Assembly (NCBI GenBank): GCA_009668945.1
Contig: SBEH01000006.1
Coordinates: forward strand, 59,945-123,944
Source of the DNA: Actinomycetota bacterium
GTDB lineage: Bacteria > Actinomycetota > Coriobacteriia > Anaerosomatales > Anaerosomataceae
Length of the DNA: 64,000 nt
Reading direction: 5' to 3'
Shown in pieces: positions 7,751-17,550 of the stretch (within the stretch, counting starts at the first letter, position 1; each line of letters opens with the position of its first letter). Position numbers and translations under genes: made by a program. The notes beneath the pieces are model-generated. The model saw nothing but the letters and a program-made list of their open reading frames with translations. It did no database searches and was not told the DNA's origin.

Positions 7751-9475
7751 ATGTGGTCATTCCTCGTCCTGTCCGTGGCAGTGCTCGGCGTCGTCACGCT
7801 GCTCACGCGCCCGTTGGGCGCATACCTCACAGCCGTCTTCTCCGGCGAACGTTCGGCCCGATCGCGGCTGATCGCCCCGCTCGAACGGATCGTCTACAGG
7901 CTGTGCCGGATCACTCCAGACCATGAGATGGACTGGGCCGGATATGTGAGCTCCCTCATCGTCTTCAATGCAGTGAGCGGGGCTCTGCTCTACGGGCTGA
8001 TCCGCCTTCAGGGTTACCTCCCGCTGAACCAGTCCGGAGTCGCCGGTCAGGACGCGCTCACCGCGTTCAACACAGTCGTCAGCTTCGTGACGAACACCAA
8101 CTGGCAGGCGTATTCGGGAGAGTCCGGCGCTAGCACGCTGTCGCAAATGACAGGCCTCACCTGGCAGAACTTCATTTCGGCTGCGACCGGCATCGCGGTG
8201 ATGGTCGCGCTGACGCGCGGAATGGCACGGAGCAAGACGCGCCACATCGGCAACGCCTGGGTCGATATCACGCGCGCCGTGCTGTACGTCCTGCTCCCTA
8301 TCTCGCTCGCACTCTCGCTCGTGTTCGTGGCGCAAGGCGCGATCCAGAACCTTGGAGCAGGCACGGTGATCACCACCCTGGAGAGCGACACGCAGACGAT
8401 TCCCGGAGGACCGGTCGCGTCGCAAGAGGCGATCAAGGTCCTCGGCACGAACGGCGGGGGCTACTTCGGCGCGAACTCGGCACACCCGTTCGAGAATCCG
8501 ACACCGCTCACCAACGCGCTGCAGGTGATAGCGATGCTGGCGATCCCCGCCGGCCTCACGAACATGTTCGGGCGATTCGTCGGTGACCACCGTCAGGGTT
8601 GGACGCTCTTCGCAGCGATGCTGATCCTGTTCTGCCTGTCGCTCACCGGCATGTACGTCGCCGAACGAGCCGGGAACCCCGTGCTCGAGCAGGCAGGGGC
8701 TGCCCAGCACGCCTACTCGGGCTCGGCAAGCGGGAACATGGAGGGAAAGGAGACCCGCCTGGGGGTGGGCGACTCCGTCCTGTACGCGACCTCCACCACG
8801 GCGGTCTCGTGCGGCGCTGTCGTGGCCGCCCACGACAGCCTCACCCCACTCGCAGGCGGCCTCGCGATGCTCAACATCATGCTGGGAGAGGTGGTGTTCG
8901 GTGGCGTGGGCGTGGGCCTCGCCGGTATGTTCCTCTTCGCGCTTCTGGCGGTGTTCATCGCCGGGCTGATGGTCGGCCGTACCCCCGAGTACCTGGGCAA
9001 GAAGATAGGCTCGCGGGAGATCCAGCTCACCATACTGGCGGTGCTCGCCGTCTCAGGCACCGTCCTGATAGGCGCCGGGACTGCCGCGCTCACGCCGTCG
9101 GCACTCGACGCGCTGCTGGGCTCAGGACCTCACGGGCTGTCCGAGATGCTGTACGCGTTCGCGTCCGGCGCAGGCAATAACGGCAGCGCGTTCGGCGGGC
9201 TCGACGCCGCCACTCCGTTCTACGCCGCAGCCATAGGGATCGCGATGCTGCTCGGACGCTACCTCTTCATCATCCCGGTGCTTGGCATCGCCGGCTCGTT
9301 CGCACAGAAGAAGGCCGCCGAAGAGTCGGCCGGCACGTTCCCGACGCACGGAGCGCTCTTCGTCACACTCCTCGTCGGCACGGTGCTGATCGTCGGCGCG
9401 CTGACCTTCTTCCCCGCACTCTCGCTCGGCCCGATCCTGGAGCACTTCCTGATGCAGGCCGGGACGGTGCTCTGA
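7751..9475 (+). CDS. kdpA: KdpA, K-binding channel-like subunit
   Basis: 574 aa, about ten membrane helices, normal length for the family. The four selectivity-filter-like repeats are recognisable: [27 protein letters not shown], a SCGAV-containing loop, and [14 protein letters not shown]. The start overlaps nothing; ATG lies 5 nt after kdpF. The stop overlaps kdpB in TGATG. KdpA takes K from outside into the KdpFABC pump. Confidence 0.97.
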   Translation: MWSFLVLSVAVLGVVTLLTRPLGAYLTAVFSGERSARSRLIAPLERIVYRLCRITPDHEMDWAGYVSSLIVFNAVSGALLYGLIRLQGYLPLNQSGVAGQDALTAFNTVVSFVTNTNWQAYSGESGASTLSQMTGLTWQNFISAATGIAVMVALTRGMARSKTRHIGNAWVDITRAVLYVLLPISLALSLVFVAQGAIQNLGAGTVITTLESDTQTIPGGPVASQEAIKVLGTNGGGYFGANSAHPFENPTPLTNALQVIAMLAIPAGLTNMFGRFVGDHRQGWTLFAAMLILFCLSLTGMYVAERAGNPVLEQAGAAQHAYSGSASGNMEGKETRLGVGDSVLYATSTTAVSCGAVVAAHDSLTPLAGGLAMLNIMLGEVVFGGVGVGLAGMFLFALLAVFIAGLMVGRTPEYLGKKIGSREIQLTILAVLAVSGTVLIGAGTAALTPSALDALLGSGPHGLSEMLYAFASGAGNNGSAFGGLDAATPFYAAAIGIAMLLGRYLFIIPVLGIAGSFAQKKAAEESAGTFPTHGALFVTLLVGTVLIVGALTFFPALSLGPILEHFLMQAGTVL

Positions 9476-11472
9476 TGGATACTGTCCGCGCAGCCATTCC
9501 CGGGGCGCTTCGCAAACTCGATCCTCGCGTCCAGGTCCGCAACCCGGTCATGTTCGTGGTGGAGGTCGGAAGCGTGGTGGCCTCGGCCTACTTCATCTAC
9601 GCATTGCTCACTGGATCGGGTCCTGCCGCCTTCCTCGGGCAGATCAGCGTGTGGCTATGGTTCACGCTCGTGTTCGCCAACATGGCCGAGGCGCTCGCCG
9701 AGGGTCGCGGGAAGGCCCAGGCCGACACGCTTCGCAAGACGCGCACCGAGACCGTCGCAAACCTGCTCAAGGGTGGCTCGGTCACGCAGATCGCGGCGTC
9801 GCGCCTGCGCAAGGGGGACGTCGTCGTCGTCGAGGCCGGTGAGACCATCCCCGGCGATGGAGAGGTGATGGAGGGTATCGCCTCCGTGGACGAGTCGGCC
9901 ATCACCGGCGAGTCCGCCCCGGTGATCCGCGAGAGCGGCGGTGACCGGAGCGCCGTGACCGGCGGCACCCGCGTGCTGTCCGACCGGATCGTCGTCTGCA
10001 TCACCTCGAACCCGGGCGAGACGTTCATCGATCGCATGATCGCGCTAGTCGAGGGCGCCTCCAGACGCAAGACGCCGAACGAGATCGCGCTCTCGATCCT
10101 GCTCTCCGGCCTCACCATGCTCTTCATCCTTGTCGTGGTGAGCCTGCAGGCGTTCGCCACGTACAGCGCCGCGCAGGTCTCCGTGCCGGTGTTGATCGCG
10201 CTGCTCGTCTGCCTCATCCCCACGACCATCGGCGGACTGCTCTCGGCGATCGGCATCGCCGGCATGAACCGCCTCGTGCGGCACAACGTGCTCGCGATGT
10301 CGGGACGAGCCGTCGAGGCGGCAGGAGACGTGGACACGCTACTGCTCGACAAGACGGGCACCATCACCTTCGGCAACAGGCAGGCCGCCGAGTTCCGTCC
10401 CCTCGCCGGAGTCACCGCGAGTGAACTCGCCGATGCCGCACAGCTCGCGTCCCTTCCCGACGAAACACCGGAGGGCCGGTCGATCGTCGTGCTGGCGAAG
10501 CACCTGGGCTTCCGCGACCGGGACCTGGGCGAGGACGTGGAGTTCGTGCCGTTCAGCGCGCAGACGCGCATGAGCGGCATCGACTACCACGGCGAGCGTA
10601 TCCGCAAGGGGGCCGCGGATGCGGTGACGGCGTGGACGCGCGAATTGGGCGCAACCGTCCCGGACGATCTCGCGGCGGAGGTGGAAGCGGTCGCAGCGCT
10701 CGGAGGCACCCCGCTCGTCGTCGTCCGCAACACGCGCATCCTCGGCGTCATCTACTTGAAGGACATCGTCAAGGGCGGTATCAGCGAACGCTTCGAGCAA
10801 CTGCGCACCATGGGTATACGCACGGTGATGATCACCGGCGACAACCCGCTTACCGCCTCGGTCATCGCCGGTGAGGCCGGCGTGGACGACTATCTGGCCG
10901 AAGCCACGCCCGAGGCGAAACTCGAGCTCATCCGCCGCGAGCAGTCGGGCGGACGGCTCGTGGCAATGATCGGCGATGGCACCAACGATGCGCCGGCTCT
11001 CGCGCAGGCCGATGTCGGCGTGGCGATGAACACAGGTACCGCGGCTGCCAAGGAAGCCGGCAACATGGTCGACCTGGACAGCAATCCGACCAAGCTCATC
11101 GAGATTGTCGAGATCGGCAAGCAGCTCCTCATGACGCGTGGCGCGCTGACGACGTTCTCGATCGCCAACGATGTCGCGAAGTACTTCGCCATCATCCCCG
11201 CGCTGTTCGCTGGCGCGTATCCGGCCCTCGGCGTGCTCGACGTCATGGCGCTGCACTCTCCGCAGAGCGCGGTGCTCTCGGCGGTCATCTTCAACGCCCT
11301 TATCATCATCGCTCTCGTGCCCCTGGCGCTCCGGGGCGTGCGCTACCGCCCACTCGGCGCGGCGAAGCTTCTCCGGCGGAACCTGCTCGTGTATGGAGCG
11401 GGCGGGCTGATGGCTCCGTTCCTCGGCATCAAGATCATCGACCTGATCGTCACAGGCCTCGGGTGGGTGTGA
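9475..11472 (+). CDS. kdpB: KdpB, P-type ATPase subunit
   Basis: 665 aa. P-type hallmarks are in place: actuator [10 protein letters not shown] (TGES), phosphorylation site [10 protein letters not shown] with Asp292, nucleotide-binding KGAADAV, and the hinge [18 protein letters not shown]. It starts inside the kdpA stop (TGATG), so translation is coupled. It energises K uptake through KdpA. Confidence 0.97.
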   Translation: MDTVRAAIPGALRKLDPRVQVRNPVMFVVEVGSVVASAYFIYALLTGSGPAAFLGQISVWLWFTLVFANMAEALAEGRGKAQADTLRKTRTETVANLLKGGSVTQIAASRLRKGDVVVVEAGETIPGDGEVMEGIASVDESAITGESAPVIRESGGDRSAVTGGTRVLSDRIVVCITSNPGETFIDRMIALVEGASRRKTPNEIALSILLSGLTMLFILVVVSLQAFATYSAAQVSVPVLIALLVCLIPTTIGGLLSAIGIAGMNRLVRHNVLAMSGRAVEAAGDVDTLLLDKTGTITFGNRQAAEFRPLAGVTASELADAAQLASLPDETPEGRSIVVLAKHLGFRDRDLGEDVEFVPFSAQTRMSGIDYHGERIRKGAADAVTAWTRELGATVPDDLAAEVEAVAALGGTPLVVVRNTRILGVIYLKDIVKGGISERFEQLRTMGIRTVMITGDNPLTASVIAGEAGVDDYLAEATPEAKLELIRREQSGGRLVAMIGDGTNDAPALAQADVGVAMNTGTAAAKEAGNMVDLDSNPTKLIEIVEIGKQLLMTRGALTTFSIANDVAKYFAIIPALFAGAYPALGVLDVMALHSPQSAVLSAVIFNALIIIALVPLALRGVRYRPLGAAKLLRRNLLVYGAGGLMAPFLGIKIIDLIVTGLGWV

Positions 11473-11473
11473 G

Positions 11474-12052
11474 ATGAAGTCCCGGATTGCGATCGCGATC
11501 AGGCTTTCCTTGGTGACACTGCTGCTGGTCGGCGTCGTGTACCCCCTCGCCGTCACCGGCATCGCCGCGCTGATCTTCCCCGATCAAGCGAGAGGCTCGC
11601 TCGTGACCACCGCAGACGGAGCCGTCGTCGGTTCGGCGCTCATCGGCCAGGAGTTCACCTCCGACCAGTACTTCCACTCCCGACCGTCGCAGGGTGGATA
11701 TGACGGCACGGCATCCGGCCCCTCGAACCTCGGCCCGCTCAGCAGAGACCTGCGCGCGGCCGTGTCCGAGCGCGTGCGCGCGGTCCGGGAGCTCGAGGAC
11801 CTCGCGCCGGCGGTGCCGGTGCCTGCCGACTTGGTGTGCGCCTCGGCCTCGGGTCTCGATCCCCACATCTCACCGGAAGCCGCGGCCCTTCAGGCGCCCC
11901 GGGTGGCAGTGGCGCGGAACATGCGGGTAGAAGAGGTCATGAGGCTTGTTGAGGCGCACACGGAGCCTGCCACTTTCGGATTCCTGGGACAGAAGCGCGT
12001 GAACGTGCTCCTGCTCAACATCGCACTCGACGACGCCGCGCAACCACGCTAG
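11474..12052 (+). CDS. kdpC: KdpC subunit
   Basis: 192 aa with one N-terminal membrane helix (about 8-30) and the conserved exposed part: GSALIGQEF, YFHSRPS, SNLGP, DPHISPEAA. The length is usual. It starts 1 nt after the kdpB stop and ends the kdpFABC block, 8 nt before the separate KdpD N-terminal protein. KdpC stabilises or assists the catalytic complex. Confidence 0.95.
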   Translation: MKSRIAIAIRLSLVTLLLVGVVYPLAVTGIAALIFPDQARGSLVTTADGAVVGSALIGQEFTSDQYFHSRPSQGGYDGTASGPSNLGPLSRDLRAAVSERVRAVRELEDLAPAVPVPADLVCASASGLDPHISPEAAALQAPRVAVARNMRVEEVMRLVEAHTEPATFGFLGQKRVNVLLLNIALDDAAQPR

Positions 12053-12060
12053 GAGACGTT

Positions 12061-13188
12061 ATGCCGGACGATCAGCCGCACACCGAGACATTTGCCGGGA
12101 TGCCCCGGCCCCGTGGCATGCACAAGGTCTTCCTCGGCTACGCGCCGGGGGTGGGCAAGACCTACACGATGCTTGCCGAGGCGGGCAGACGCGCTTCCCG
12201 CGGTGAAGACATCGTTGTCGGCTTCGTGGAACCGCACGACCGTGCGGAGACCCTGGCACTCCTTGAGGGACTGGAGAAGGTTCCTACGAAGTCCTTCGAG
12301 TACCGCGGCAAGACGCTCCACGAGATGGACACCGACGCCGTCCTCGCTCGCCGGCCCGAGTGGGCTCTTGTCGACGAGCTCGCGCACACGAACGCGCCGG
12401 GCGCGCGACACGAGAAGCGCTGGCAGTCGGTCGATGAACTGCTCGACGCCGGCATCAACGTCATCTCGACTGTGAACGTGCAGCACCTGGAGAGCCTGAA
12501 CGACACGGTGTTCGATATCACCGGAGTCCGGGTGCGGGAGACGTTGCCGGACAGCGTTCTGGACGCCGCCGACGAGGTCGTCCTCGTGGACCTGACCCCG
12601 CAGGCGCTCGTCAACCGCCTGCGACGCGGAGTCGTCTACAGCTCCGAGATGGTGCCTCGCGCACTCGAGCACTTCTTCAGGCCGGGGAACCTCGGCGCGC
12701 TCCGCGAACTCGCCTTGCGCAAGACCGCCCAGGAAGTGGACGACGAACTGCTCGAGTACATCGAGGACAAGCGCATCGAGGGCGTCTGGCCGACATCCGA
12801 TCGCATACTCGTCTGCGTCACGCCCCGGCAGCTGTCTACGACGCTCGTCCGGCGCGGGTACCGCCTCGCCCAGCGGCTCAAGGGCGAGTTCGAATGCCTG
12901 AGCGTCCGCGTCCCCGGGATCGCGCTCTCGGCGGCCGACAAGGCGAGCCTCCAGGAGACCCGCGGGCTCGCGGAGCGACTCGGGGCCATATGGGTCGAGG
13001 CCGAGAGCGAGAACCCGGCCCAGGAGATCGTCCGGTACGCCAAGGAGCACCACGTGTCGTTCATCGTACTCGGTCAGTCCGGCCGAAGCCGAGTGGCCGA
13101 GATCCTCGGCGGCTCTGTGGTGAATCACATCATGCGTGAGACCGTCGGTGTCGACGTGCTGGTCGTGGCAGACGCGGAGCGCAGGTAG
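12061..13188 (+). CDS. Stand-alone KdpD N-terminal (ATP-binding) plus Usp domain protein
   Basis: 375 aa. Residues 20-230 are the KdpD N-domain: Walker A GYAPGVGKT (26-34), a Walker B-like stretch ending VDELAHTNAPG, and STVNVQHLESL. Residues 250-375 are a Usp-like domain (RILVCVTPR ... FIVLGQSGRSRVAEILGGS). No membrane helices and no kinase domain. Together with the kinase at 5185-6759 it makes up the domain set of a full KdpD, so the sensor appears split in two genes flanking kdpFABC. Same operon as kdpC (8-nt gap). Short KdpD proteins like this are known elsewhere; how the two halves interact here is inference. Confidence 0.9.
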   Translation: MPDDQPHTETFAGMPRPRGMHKVFLGYAPGVGKTYTMLAEAGRRASRGEDIVVGFVEPHDRAETLALLEGLEKVPTKSFEYRGKTLHEMDTDAVLARRPEWALVDELAHTNAPGARHEKRWQSVDELLDAGINVISTVNVQHLESLNDTVFDITGVRVRETLPDSVLDAADEVVLVDLTPQALVNRLRRGVVYSSEMVPRALEHFFRPGNLGALRELALRKTAQEVDDELLEYIEDKRIEGVWPTSDRILVCVTPRQLSTTLVRRGYRLAQRLKGEFECLSVRVPGIALSAADKASLQETRGLAERLGAIWVEAESENPAQEIVRYAKEHHVSFIVLGQSGRSRVAEILGGSVVNHIMRETVGVDVLVVADAERR

Positions 13189-13241
13189 AGTCCCAGCCGA
13201 ATTGCTGCGCCGGTTCCGCACATGTTGCCGCGCCTCACGTC

Positions 13242-13270
13242 TTGCCCTCCCCCGCGCACGCGCCTACAAT
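13242..13270 (+). promoter_or_regulatory. Promoter of the Mg operon
   Basis: TTGCCC at 13242-13247 and TACAAT at 13265-13270 with a 17-bp spacer. Transcription would start near 13277, about 30-40 nt before the M-box. A small hairpin (GCACCG/CGGTGC, 13278-13294) would form the first transcribed bases. Confidence 0.65.
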
Positions 13271-13307
13271 CGCATACGCACCGTGCTTCGGTGCATTGAC
13301 AGCGACA

Positions 13308-13515
13308 GAGAAGCTCCATCCGTTATGGTGCGGCTCCTGTTCGAACACAGGCCACTGCCCGGAAATGTCGAGAGACGCCAATGGGTAGAACAGCCCTCCC
13401 CGGCTTAAGGGGAAGGCTAATGTGGCTGGGACTGCAAAGGCGAGCGTCTTCGCCGTACGGCTCTTCGGAGCCGTGTGCCCTACGTCGGACAGTGCCAAAT
13501 CCACAAGACGAGGGA
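13308..13515 (+). ncRNA. M-box (ykoK) magnesium riboswitch
   Basis: The leader contains the conserved M-box blocks in order: GGTGCGGCTCCTG, then CTGCCCGGAAATGTCGAGAG, then ACGCCAATGGGTAGAACAG, and near the 3' side CCCTACGTCGGACAGTGCCAAA. These match the B. subtilis ykoK (mgtE) leader as I recall it. M-box RNA folds when Mg is high and shuts off downstream Mg transporter genes. The gene downstream is MgtE-like, then an NRAMP-related carrier. Outer borders are approximate. Confidence 0.92.
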
Positions 13516-13688
13516 CGGAGCAACGGTACGGCATCTCATGCCGTCCCGGTCGCGGCGCGTGCCGCAGCGAAGTCCCCCGTCCGATCATGCGACGTGGGAC
13601 TTCTTTCGCTGTCGGGCCTACAGCCTAGAGAAACGGACCATTGGTGACTCCATCAAGTCCCTAGGTCCCGGCTCCTGCCGATCGTGAG

Positions 13689-13737
13689 GGCGGGGTCCGG
13701 GACCCCGCCGCGATCGACCTGCGGGCTCAAGCCGCAG
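13689..13737 (+). promoter_or_regulatory. Hairpins in the riboswitch expression platform
   Basis: A 9-bp GGCGGGGTC/GACCCCGCC hairpin (13689-13709) is followed by CTGCGG/CCGCAG (13719-13737), ending at the ribosome site (AGGAG at 13741) of the MgtE-like gene. No T-run follows. Control may be at translation or through a Rho-type mechanism; about 170 nt separate the aptamer from these hairpins. The rest of the gap (13516-13688) shows no gene. Confidence 0.5.
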
Positions 13738-13749
13738 GGAAGGAGCCAT

Positions 13750-15627
13750 ATGTTCTACCTCACCCAGATGCTGGGCAAGCCGGTGGTGGACGCCGCCGGC
13801 GAGGTCATCGGCGAGATCAGCGACATCGCGATCGCTACCGGCGAGGTGTTCCCGCGCGTCACCTCTCTCGCGTTCCTCGGCCCGACGAAGACGCCCTTCA
13901 TGCTGTCGTGGCGCAAGTACGTCGCTGCGCTCTCCGAGGAGCGGATCGAGCTCAGCGCCGAGCGCCCGGCGCTGCGCTTCAGCTACCTGCAGCCGGACGA
14001 GGTCCTGCTCGCCCGCGACCTGCTGAACAAGCAGATCGTCGACACGCAGGGCATGAAGGTCGTGCGCGTGAACGACCTCAAGCTCTCCGAAAGCAAGAAT
14101 CAGCTCCGTCTGCTCGGCGCAGAGGTCGGCATCCGCGGCATCCTTCGCGGTCTGCACCCCGCGGCCGAGCGCACTGCGGCCGCGATCACACGCGTATTCG
14201 GCCGAGAACTGTCGGAGAGCCTGATCGCGTGGAATTACATGGACCTGCTCGACCGTGACCTCTCGCACGTGCGCCTGTCGGTCACGCACAAGCGCCTGCA
14301 CGAGCTGCACCCGGCCGACGTGGCCGACGTCCTCGAGCAGCTCGGGCCCACACAGCGCGCGCGCGTGTTCGAGCACCTCGACAACGCCCAGGCCGCCGAG
14401 ACCATCTCCGAGCTCGAGGACGAGCTGCAGGCGGACCTCATCGACGACCTCGGCGACCAGCGAGCGTCGGACATCCTCGAGGAGATGGACCCGGACGATG
14501 CGGCGGACATCATCGGCGACTTGCCGTACGACAAGGCGGAAGCCCTCCTGCGCCTCATGGGCGTGAAGGAGGAGCGCGCCATCCGTTCGCTCCTCGGCTA
14601 CCGCGAGAAGACCGCCGGCGGCATCATGACGCCCGAGGTCACCACCGTCACCGAGACGATGACGGTGCAGGAGGTCATCGACTACCTGCGTACGGGCGCC
14701 GCCGAGCACGAGAGCATCTACTACATCTACGTGGTCGAATCCGGCCGACGGCTCGAAGGCGTGATCTCACTGCGTGACCTTGTCATGTCCGACCCGTCCA
14801 CGCCTGTCGCGGCGCTGGTGGAGCACGAGGTCATCACCGTCGGCCCCGACGACGACCAGGAGCTCGTAGCGGAGACCATGAGCAAGTACGACCTGCTCGC
14901 GCTGCCGGTGGTGGATGAGACCGGCAAGCTCCTGGGCATAGTGACCGTCGACGATGCTCTCGACGTCCTGGAGGAGGAGTCCGCCGAGGACCTCGCTATC
15001 GCGACCGGCTCTGCACATGAAGCCGGGCGGCTGGCGAGTGCGAGCTGGCTGCTGCTGCGGCGGAGCTGGTGGGCCGTCATCTGGGCGGTCGTGCTACTCG
15101 GGGCGATCGGCGGAACTGCACGATATGAGGAATGGCTCCGGAAGGGCCTTGAGGCTGGCCAGTCCTCTGACCTCAAGATCGCATCGGGTCTGGGACTGCT
15201 CGTCTGGGCTGCGATGCTGTTGCCGATCGTGCTGCGGGTGGCCGAGGACGTGTCCTCGCGAGCCATGGCCGAGCTCATCAGCGGCTCGGACACCGACGAG
15301 CGGCTCAGCCTGCCCCGGAGACTCGCGCGGGAGTCCGTGCTCGGACTTGCGATCGGCGCAGGCGCGGCGGTGCTCGCCTTCGCGTTCGTCTACGTCCTCC
15401 AGTTGGGCAACATCTTCGGTGCATGGCCCTTCGCAGCCGCAACGGGCACGGCCGTGCTGCTCACCGTGCTCGTGGGCAGCTCAATCGCCGAGGTCGCGCT
15501 GCGCCGAAGCGCGGCCGGCAAGCGTGTGTCGGGCACCGGACTCGCCGTCGCGTCCATGCTCATCGGCACGGTGGCGTACCTCGGACTCACGTTCTGGCTC
15601 GGAACGCTCCTGATCCCGGGAAGCTGA
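13750..15627 (+). CDS. MgtE-like PRC-barrel/CBS membrane protein
   Basis: 625 aa. Order: two PRC-barrel-like segments (about 1-150, starting MFYLTQMLGKPVVDAAG), MgtE_N superhelical domain (about 180-290, repeated HPADVADVLEQL-type turns), two CBS domains (about 295-415, GGIMTPEVTTV ... MSKYDLLALPVV), and a membrane part of four or five helices (about 430-625). In real MgtE channels the pore carries a GNxGxQ signature; the matching place here reads LRVAEDVSSRAMAE, without it. So it may be a Mg-sensing partner rather than a channel. ATG 13750 was chosen for the AGGAG upstream. Controlled by the M-box; followed 3 nt later by the NRAMP gene. Confidence 0.85.
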   Translation: MFYLTQMLGKPVVDAAGEVIGEISDIAIATGEVFPRVTSLAFLGPTKTPFMLSWRKYVAALSEERIELSAERPALRFSYLQPDEVLLARDLLNKQIVDTQGMKVVRVNDLKLSESKNQLRLLGAEVGIRGILRGLHPAAERTAAAITRVFGRELSESLIAWNYMDLLDRDLSHVRLSVTHKRLHELHPADVADVLEQLGPTQRARVFEHLDNAQAAETISELEDELQADLIDDLGDQRASDILEEMDPDDAADIIGDLPYDKAEALLRLMGVKEERAIRSLLGYREKTAGGIMTPEVTTVTETMTVQEVIDYLRTGAAEHESIYYIYVVESGRRLEGVISLRDLVMSDPSTPVAALVEHEVITVGPDDDQELVAETMSKYDLLALPVVDETGKLLGIVTVDDALDVLEEESAEDLAIATGSAHEAGRLASASWLLLRRSWWAVIWAVVLLGAIGGTARYEEWLRKGLEAGQSSDLKIASGLGLLVWAAMLLPIVLRVAEDVSSRAMAELISGSDTDERLSLPRRLARESVLGLAIGAGAAVLAFAFVYVLQLGNIFGAWPFAAATGTAVLLTVLVGSSIAEVALRRSAAGKRVSGTGLAVASMLIGTVAYLGLTFWLGTLLIPGS

Positions 15628-15630
15628 CGC

Positions 15631-16881
15631 GTGACCACTGCGACCGACACGAAGCGGCGGTTGCCGTTCTTCGCGTTCCTGGCCGCGCTCGGCCCGGGCA
15701 TCATCGCCGCTTCAGCGGGCAACGACGCGGGCGGGATCTCGACCTACTCCGTGGCGGGGGCCGAGTTCGGCTACCGCATGCTTTGGCTGCTGCCCGTGAT
15801 GACGCTGTCGCTGATCGTGGTACAGGAGATGGCGGTGCGGATGGGCGCCGTCACCGGCAAGGGCTTCGCGGCACTGATCCGCGAGCGCTACGGCCTCCGG
15901 CCCTCGCTGTTCGCAATGACCGCTCTGCTCGTTTCGAACGCCGCGACCTCCGTCTCGGAGTTCGCAGGTATCGCGTCGGCGATGGGGCTGCTCGGGGTGA
16001 GCCGGTACGTCGCGGTGCCGCTGGCCGCCGCGCTCGTCTGGCTGCTGGTCGTTCGTGGGTCGTACAAGCGGGTGGAGAAGATCATGCTCGCCGTCTCGTC
16101 GGTGTTCGTCGCGTACGTCGCGGCAGCGTTCCTCGCCGGACCGGACTGGAGCCAAGTGGCGCGAGGCACCCTCGTGCCGTCGATGGCGATGCAGCCCGAG
16201 TTCGTCTTGATCGCCATCGCCATGGTGGGTACGACGATTGCGCCGTGGATGCAGTTCTTCATCCAGGCCAACGTCGTCGACAAGGGCGTCACGACCGCCG
16301 ACCTCCCCGTGCGGCGTATCGACGTGATCTCGGGCACGGTGGCCGCCGGCGTCATAGCCTGGTGCATAGTGCTCACGACCGGCACCGTGCTGGCGCCCGC
16401 CGGCGTGAAGATCTCGTCCGCGACCGACGCGGCCGCTGCCCTCGCGCCCGTCGGGGGGGCGCACGCGGCGTGGCTGTTCGCCGCAGGACTGCTGGGCGCG
16501 TCGCTTCTCGCGGCTTGCGTCCTTCCGCTCACCGCCGCATACGCGTTCTGCGAGGCGTTCGGGTTCGAGCGCGGTATCGACCGTTCGTGGGCCGAGGCCC
16601 CGGTCTTCAACGGCATCTACACCTTCGTGATTCTGTTCGGCGCGGCGTTCGTCCTTCTGCCCGGCCTCGACCTCATCTCGATCATGGTCATGTCGCAGGT
16701 GGTGGGAGGCGTGCTTCTGCCGTTCCTGCTCATCTTCATGATGGGCATCATCAACGACCGCCGGATCATGGGCCGGTACGTCAACGGCCGCACATTCAAC
16801 ATGATCGCGTGGACGACGATCGTAGTCGTCATATCCCTCACCGTCGTACTGCTCGGCATGACGGTGCTCGGCATCGGATAG
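15631..16881 (+). CDS. NRAMP-related (NRMT-like) divalent metal, probably Mg, transporter
   Basis: 416 aa, about 11 membrane helices. The helix-1 metal motif of NRAMP proteins (DPGN) is replaced by SAGND (residues 28-32, after GPGIIAA). The helix-6 MPHN-type motif is IAPWMQFFIQANVVDKG, with no Met at the metal-binding place. Such changes mark NRAMP-related Mg transporters, first characterised from Eggerthella lenta. The M-box riboswitch and the MgtE-like gene 3 nt upstream support Mg rather than Mn/Fe. GTG start at 15631. Family call is strong; substrate is inferred from motif and context. Confidence 0.85.
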   Translation: MTTATDTKRRLPFFAFLAALGPGIIAASAGNDAGGISTYSVAGAEFGYRMLWLLPVMTLSLIVVQEMAVRMGAVTGKGFAALIRERYGLRPSLFAMTALLVSNAATSVSEFAGIASAMGLLGVSRYVAVPLAAALVWLLVVRGSYKRVEKIMLAVSSVFVAYVAAAFLAGPDWSQVARGTLVPSMAMQPEFVLIAIAMVGTTIAPWMQFFIQANVVDKGVTTADLPVRRIDVISGTVAAGVIAWCIVLTTGTVLAPAGVKISSATDAAAALAPVGGAHAAWLFAAGLLGASLLAACVLPLTAAYAFCEAFGFERGIDRSWAEAPVFNGIYTFVILFGAAFVLLPGLDLISIMVMSQVVGGVLLPFLLIFMMGIINDRRIMGRYVNGRTFNMIAWTTIVVVISLTVVLLGMTVLGIG

Positions 16882-16920
16882 CCTTCCGCCCGGTCACTCG
16901 GCAATGTCATGGCGCAGGCG

Positions 16921-16926
16921 TACTCT
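16921..16926 (+). promoter_or_regulatory. -10 box for a probable leaderless transcript
   Basis: TACTCT lies 6 nt before the ATG at 16933, so transcription would start at the start codon. No ribosome site is present there. Confidence 0.4.
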
Positions 16927-16932
16927 GGTCCT

Positions 16933-17550
16933 ATGAGTGACAACGGCCCCGCATCGGCACAGACGGACGTGAACCGCGCGAAGTCAGCGCTTCGTTTGGA
17001 GGCACGCGCGGCGCGGCGCGCGGTGCTGCCTGAGATGCGAAGGGCCGCTGCGTACGCCATCGCCAAGCGCGTACAAGCGCTGCCCGTGATCCAAACAGCG
17101 TCCGCGGTGCTCCTCTACGGCGCCTCGCCCGAGGAGGTCGACCCGAGCGTGCTCGAGGACGCCCTGCGGGACCTCGGCTTGCGAATCGCCTATCCTCGCA
17201 TCGAGGGCTCCGCGAGTCTGACGTTGCACTGGGTGCCGAATCGCGCAGACCTCGTGAGCGGAGCATTCGGCCTGCTGCAGCCCGCCCCCTACGCCCCACC
17301 GGCACCGATGGCGGAGATCTCGGCACTGATCGTCCCTGGAGTCGCGTTCGACGCCGAGGGAAACCGTCTCGGATATGGCGGTGGCTACTTCGACACGCTG
17401 CTCGCGGACTGGCCCGAACTCCCGCCCACGATCGGTATCGCATACGATGAGCAGGTATTCGAGCACGTGCCGCACAGTGACCGGGATCGGCCGGTCGACT
17501 ACGTGATCACGCCTACGCGCGCGTTCGCGTGCGCTACCAGCCGGCCCTGA
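16933..17550 (+). CDS. 5-formyltetrahydrofolate cyclo-ligase family protein
   Basis: 205 aa. It converts 5-formyl-THF to 5,10-methenyl-THF with ATP. Family marks are an Arg/Lys-rich N-terminus (KSALRLEARAARRAV), LLYGASPEEVDP, and the C-terminal nucleotide/folate loop GVAFDAEGNRLGYGGGYFD. ATG 16933 was chosen because a TACTCT -10 box sits 6 nt upstream (leaderless); ATG 16909 would add eight residues. The 3' end overlaps the convergent deacetylase gene by 17 nt. Confidence 0.88.
   Translation: MSDNGPASAQTDVNRAKSALRLEARAARRAVLPEMRRAAAYAIAKRVQALPVIQTASAVLLYGASPEEVDPSVLEDALRDLGLRIAYPRIEGSASLTLHWVPNRADLVSGAFGLLQPAPYAPPAPMAEISALIVPGVAFDAEGNRLGYGGGYFDTLLADWPELPPTIGIAYDEQVFEHVPHSDRDRPVDYVITPTRAFACATSRP

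Noticed and set aside
13475..13687. Small ORFs inside the Mg leader
   Set aside because: They overlap the M-box aptamer and expression platform and lack ribosome sites.
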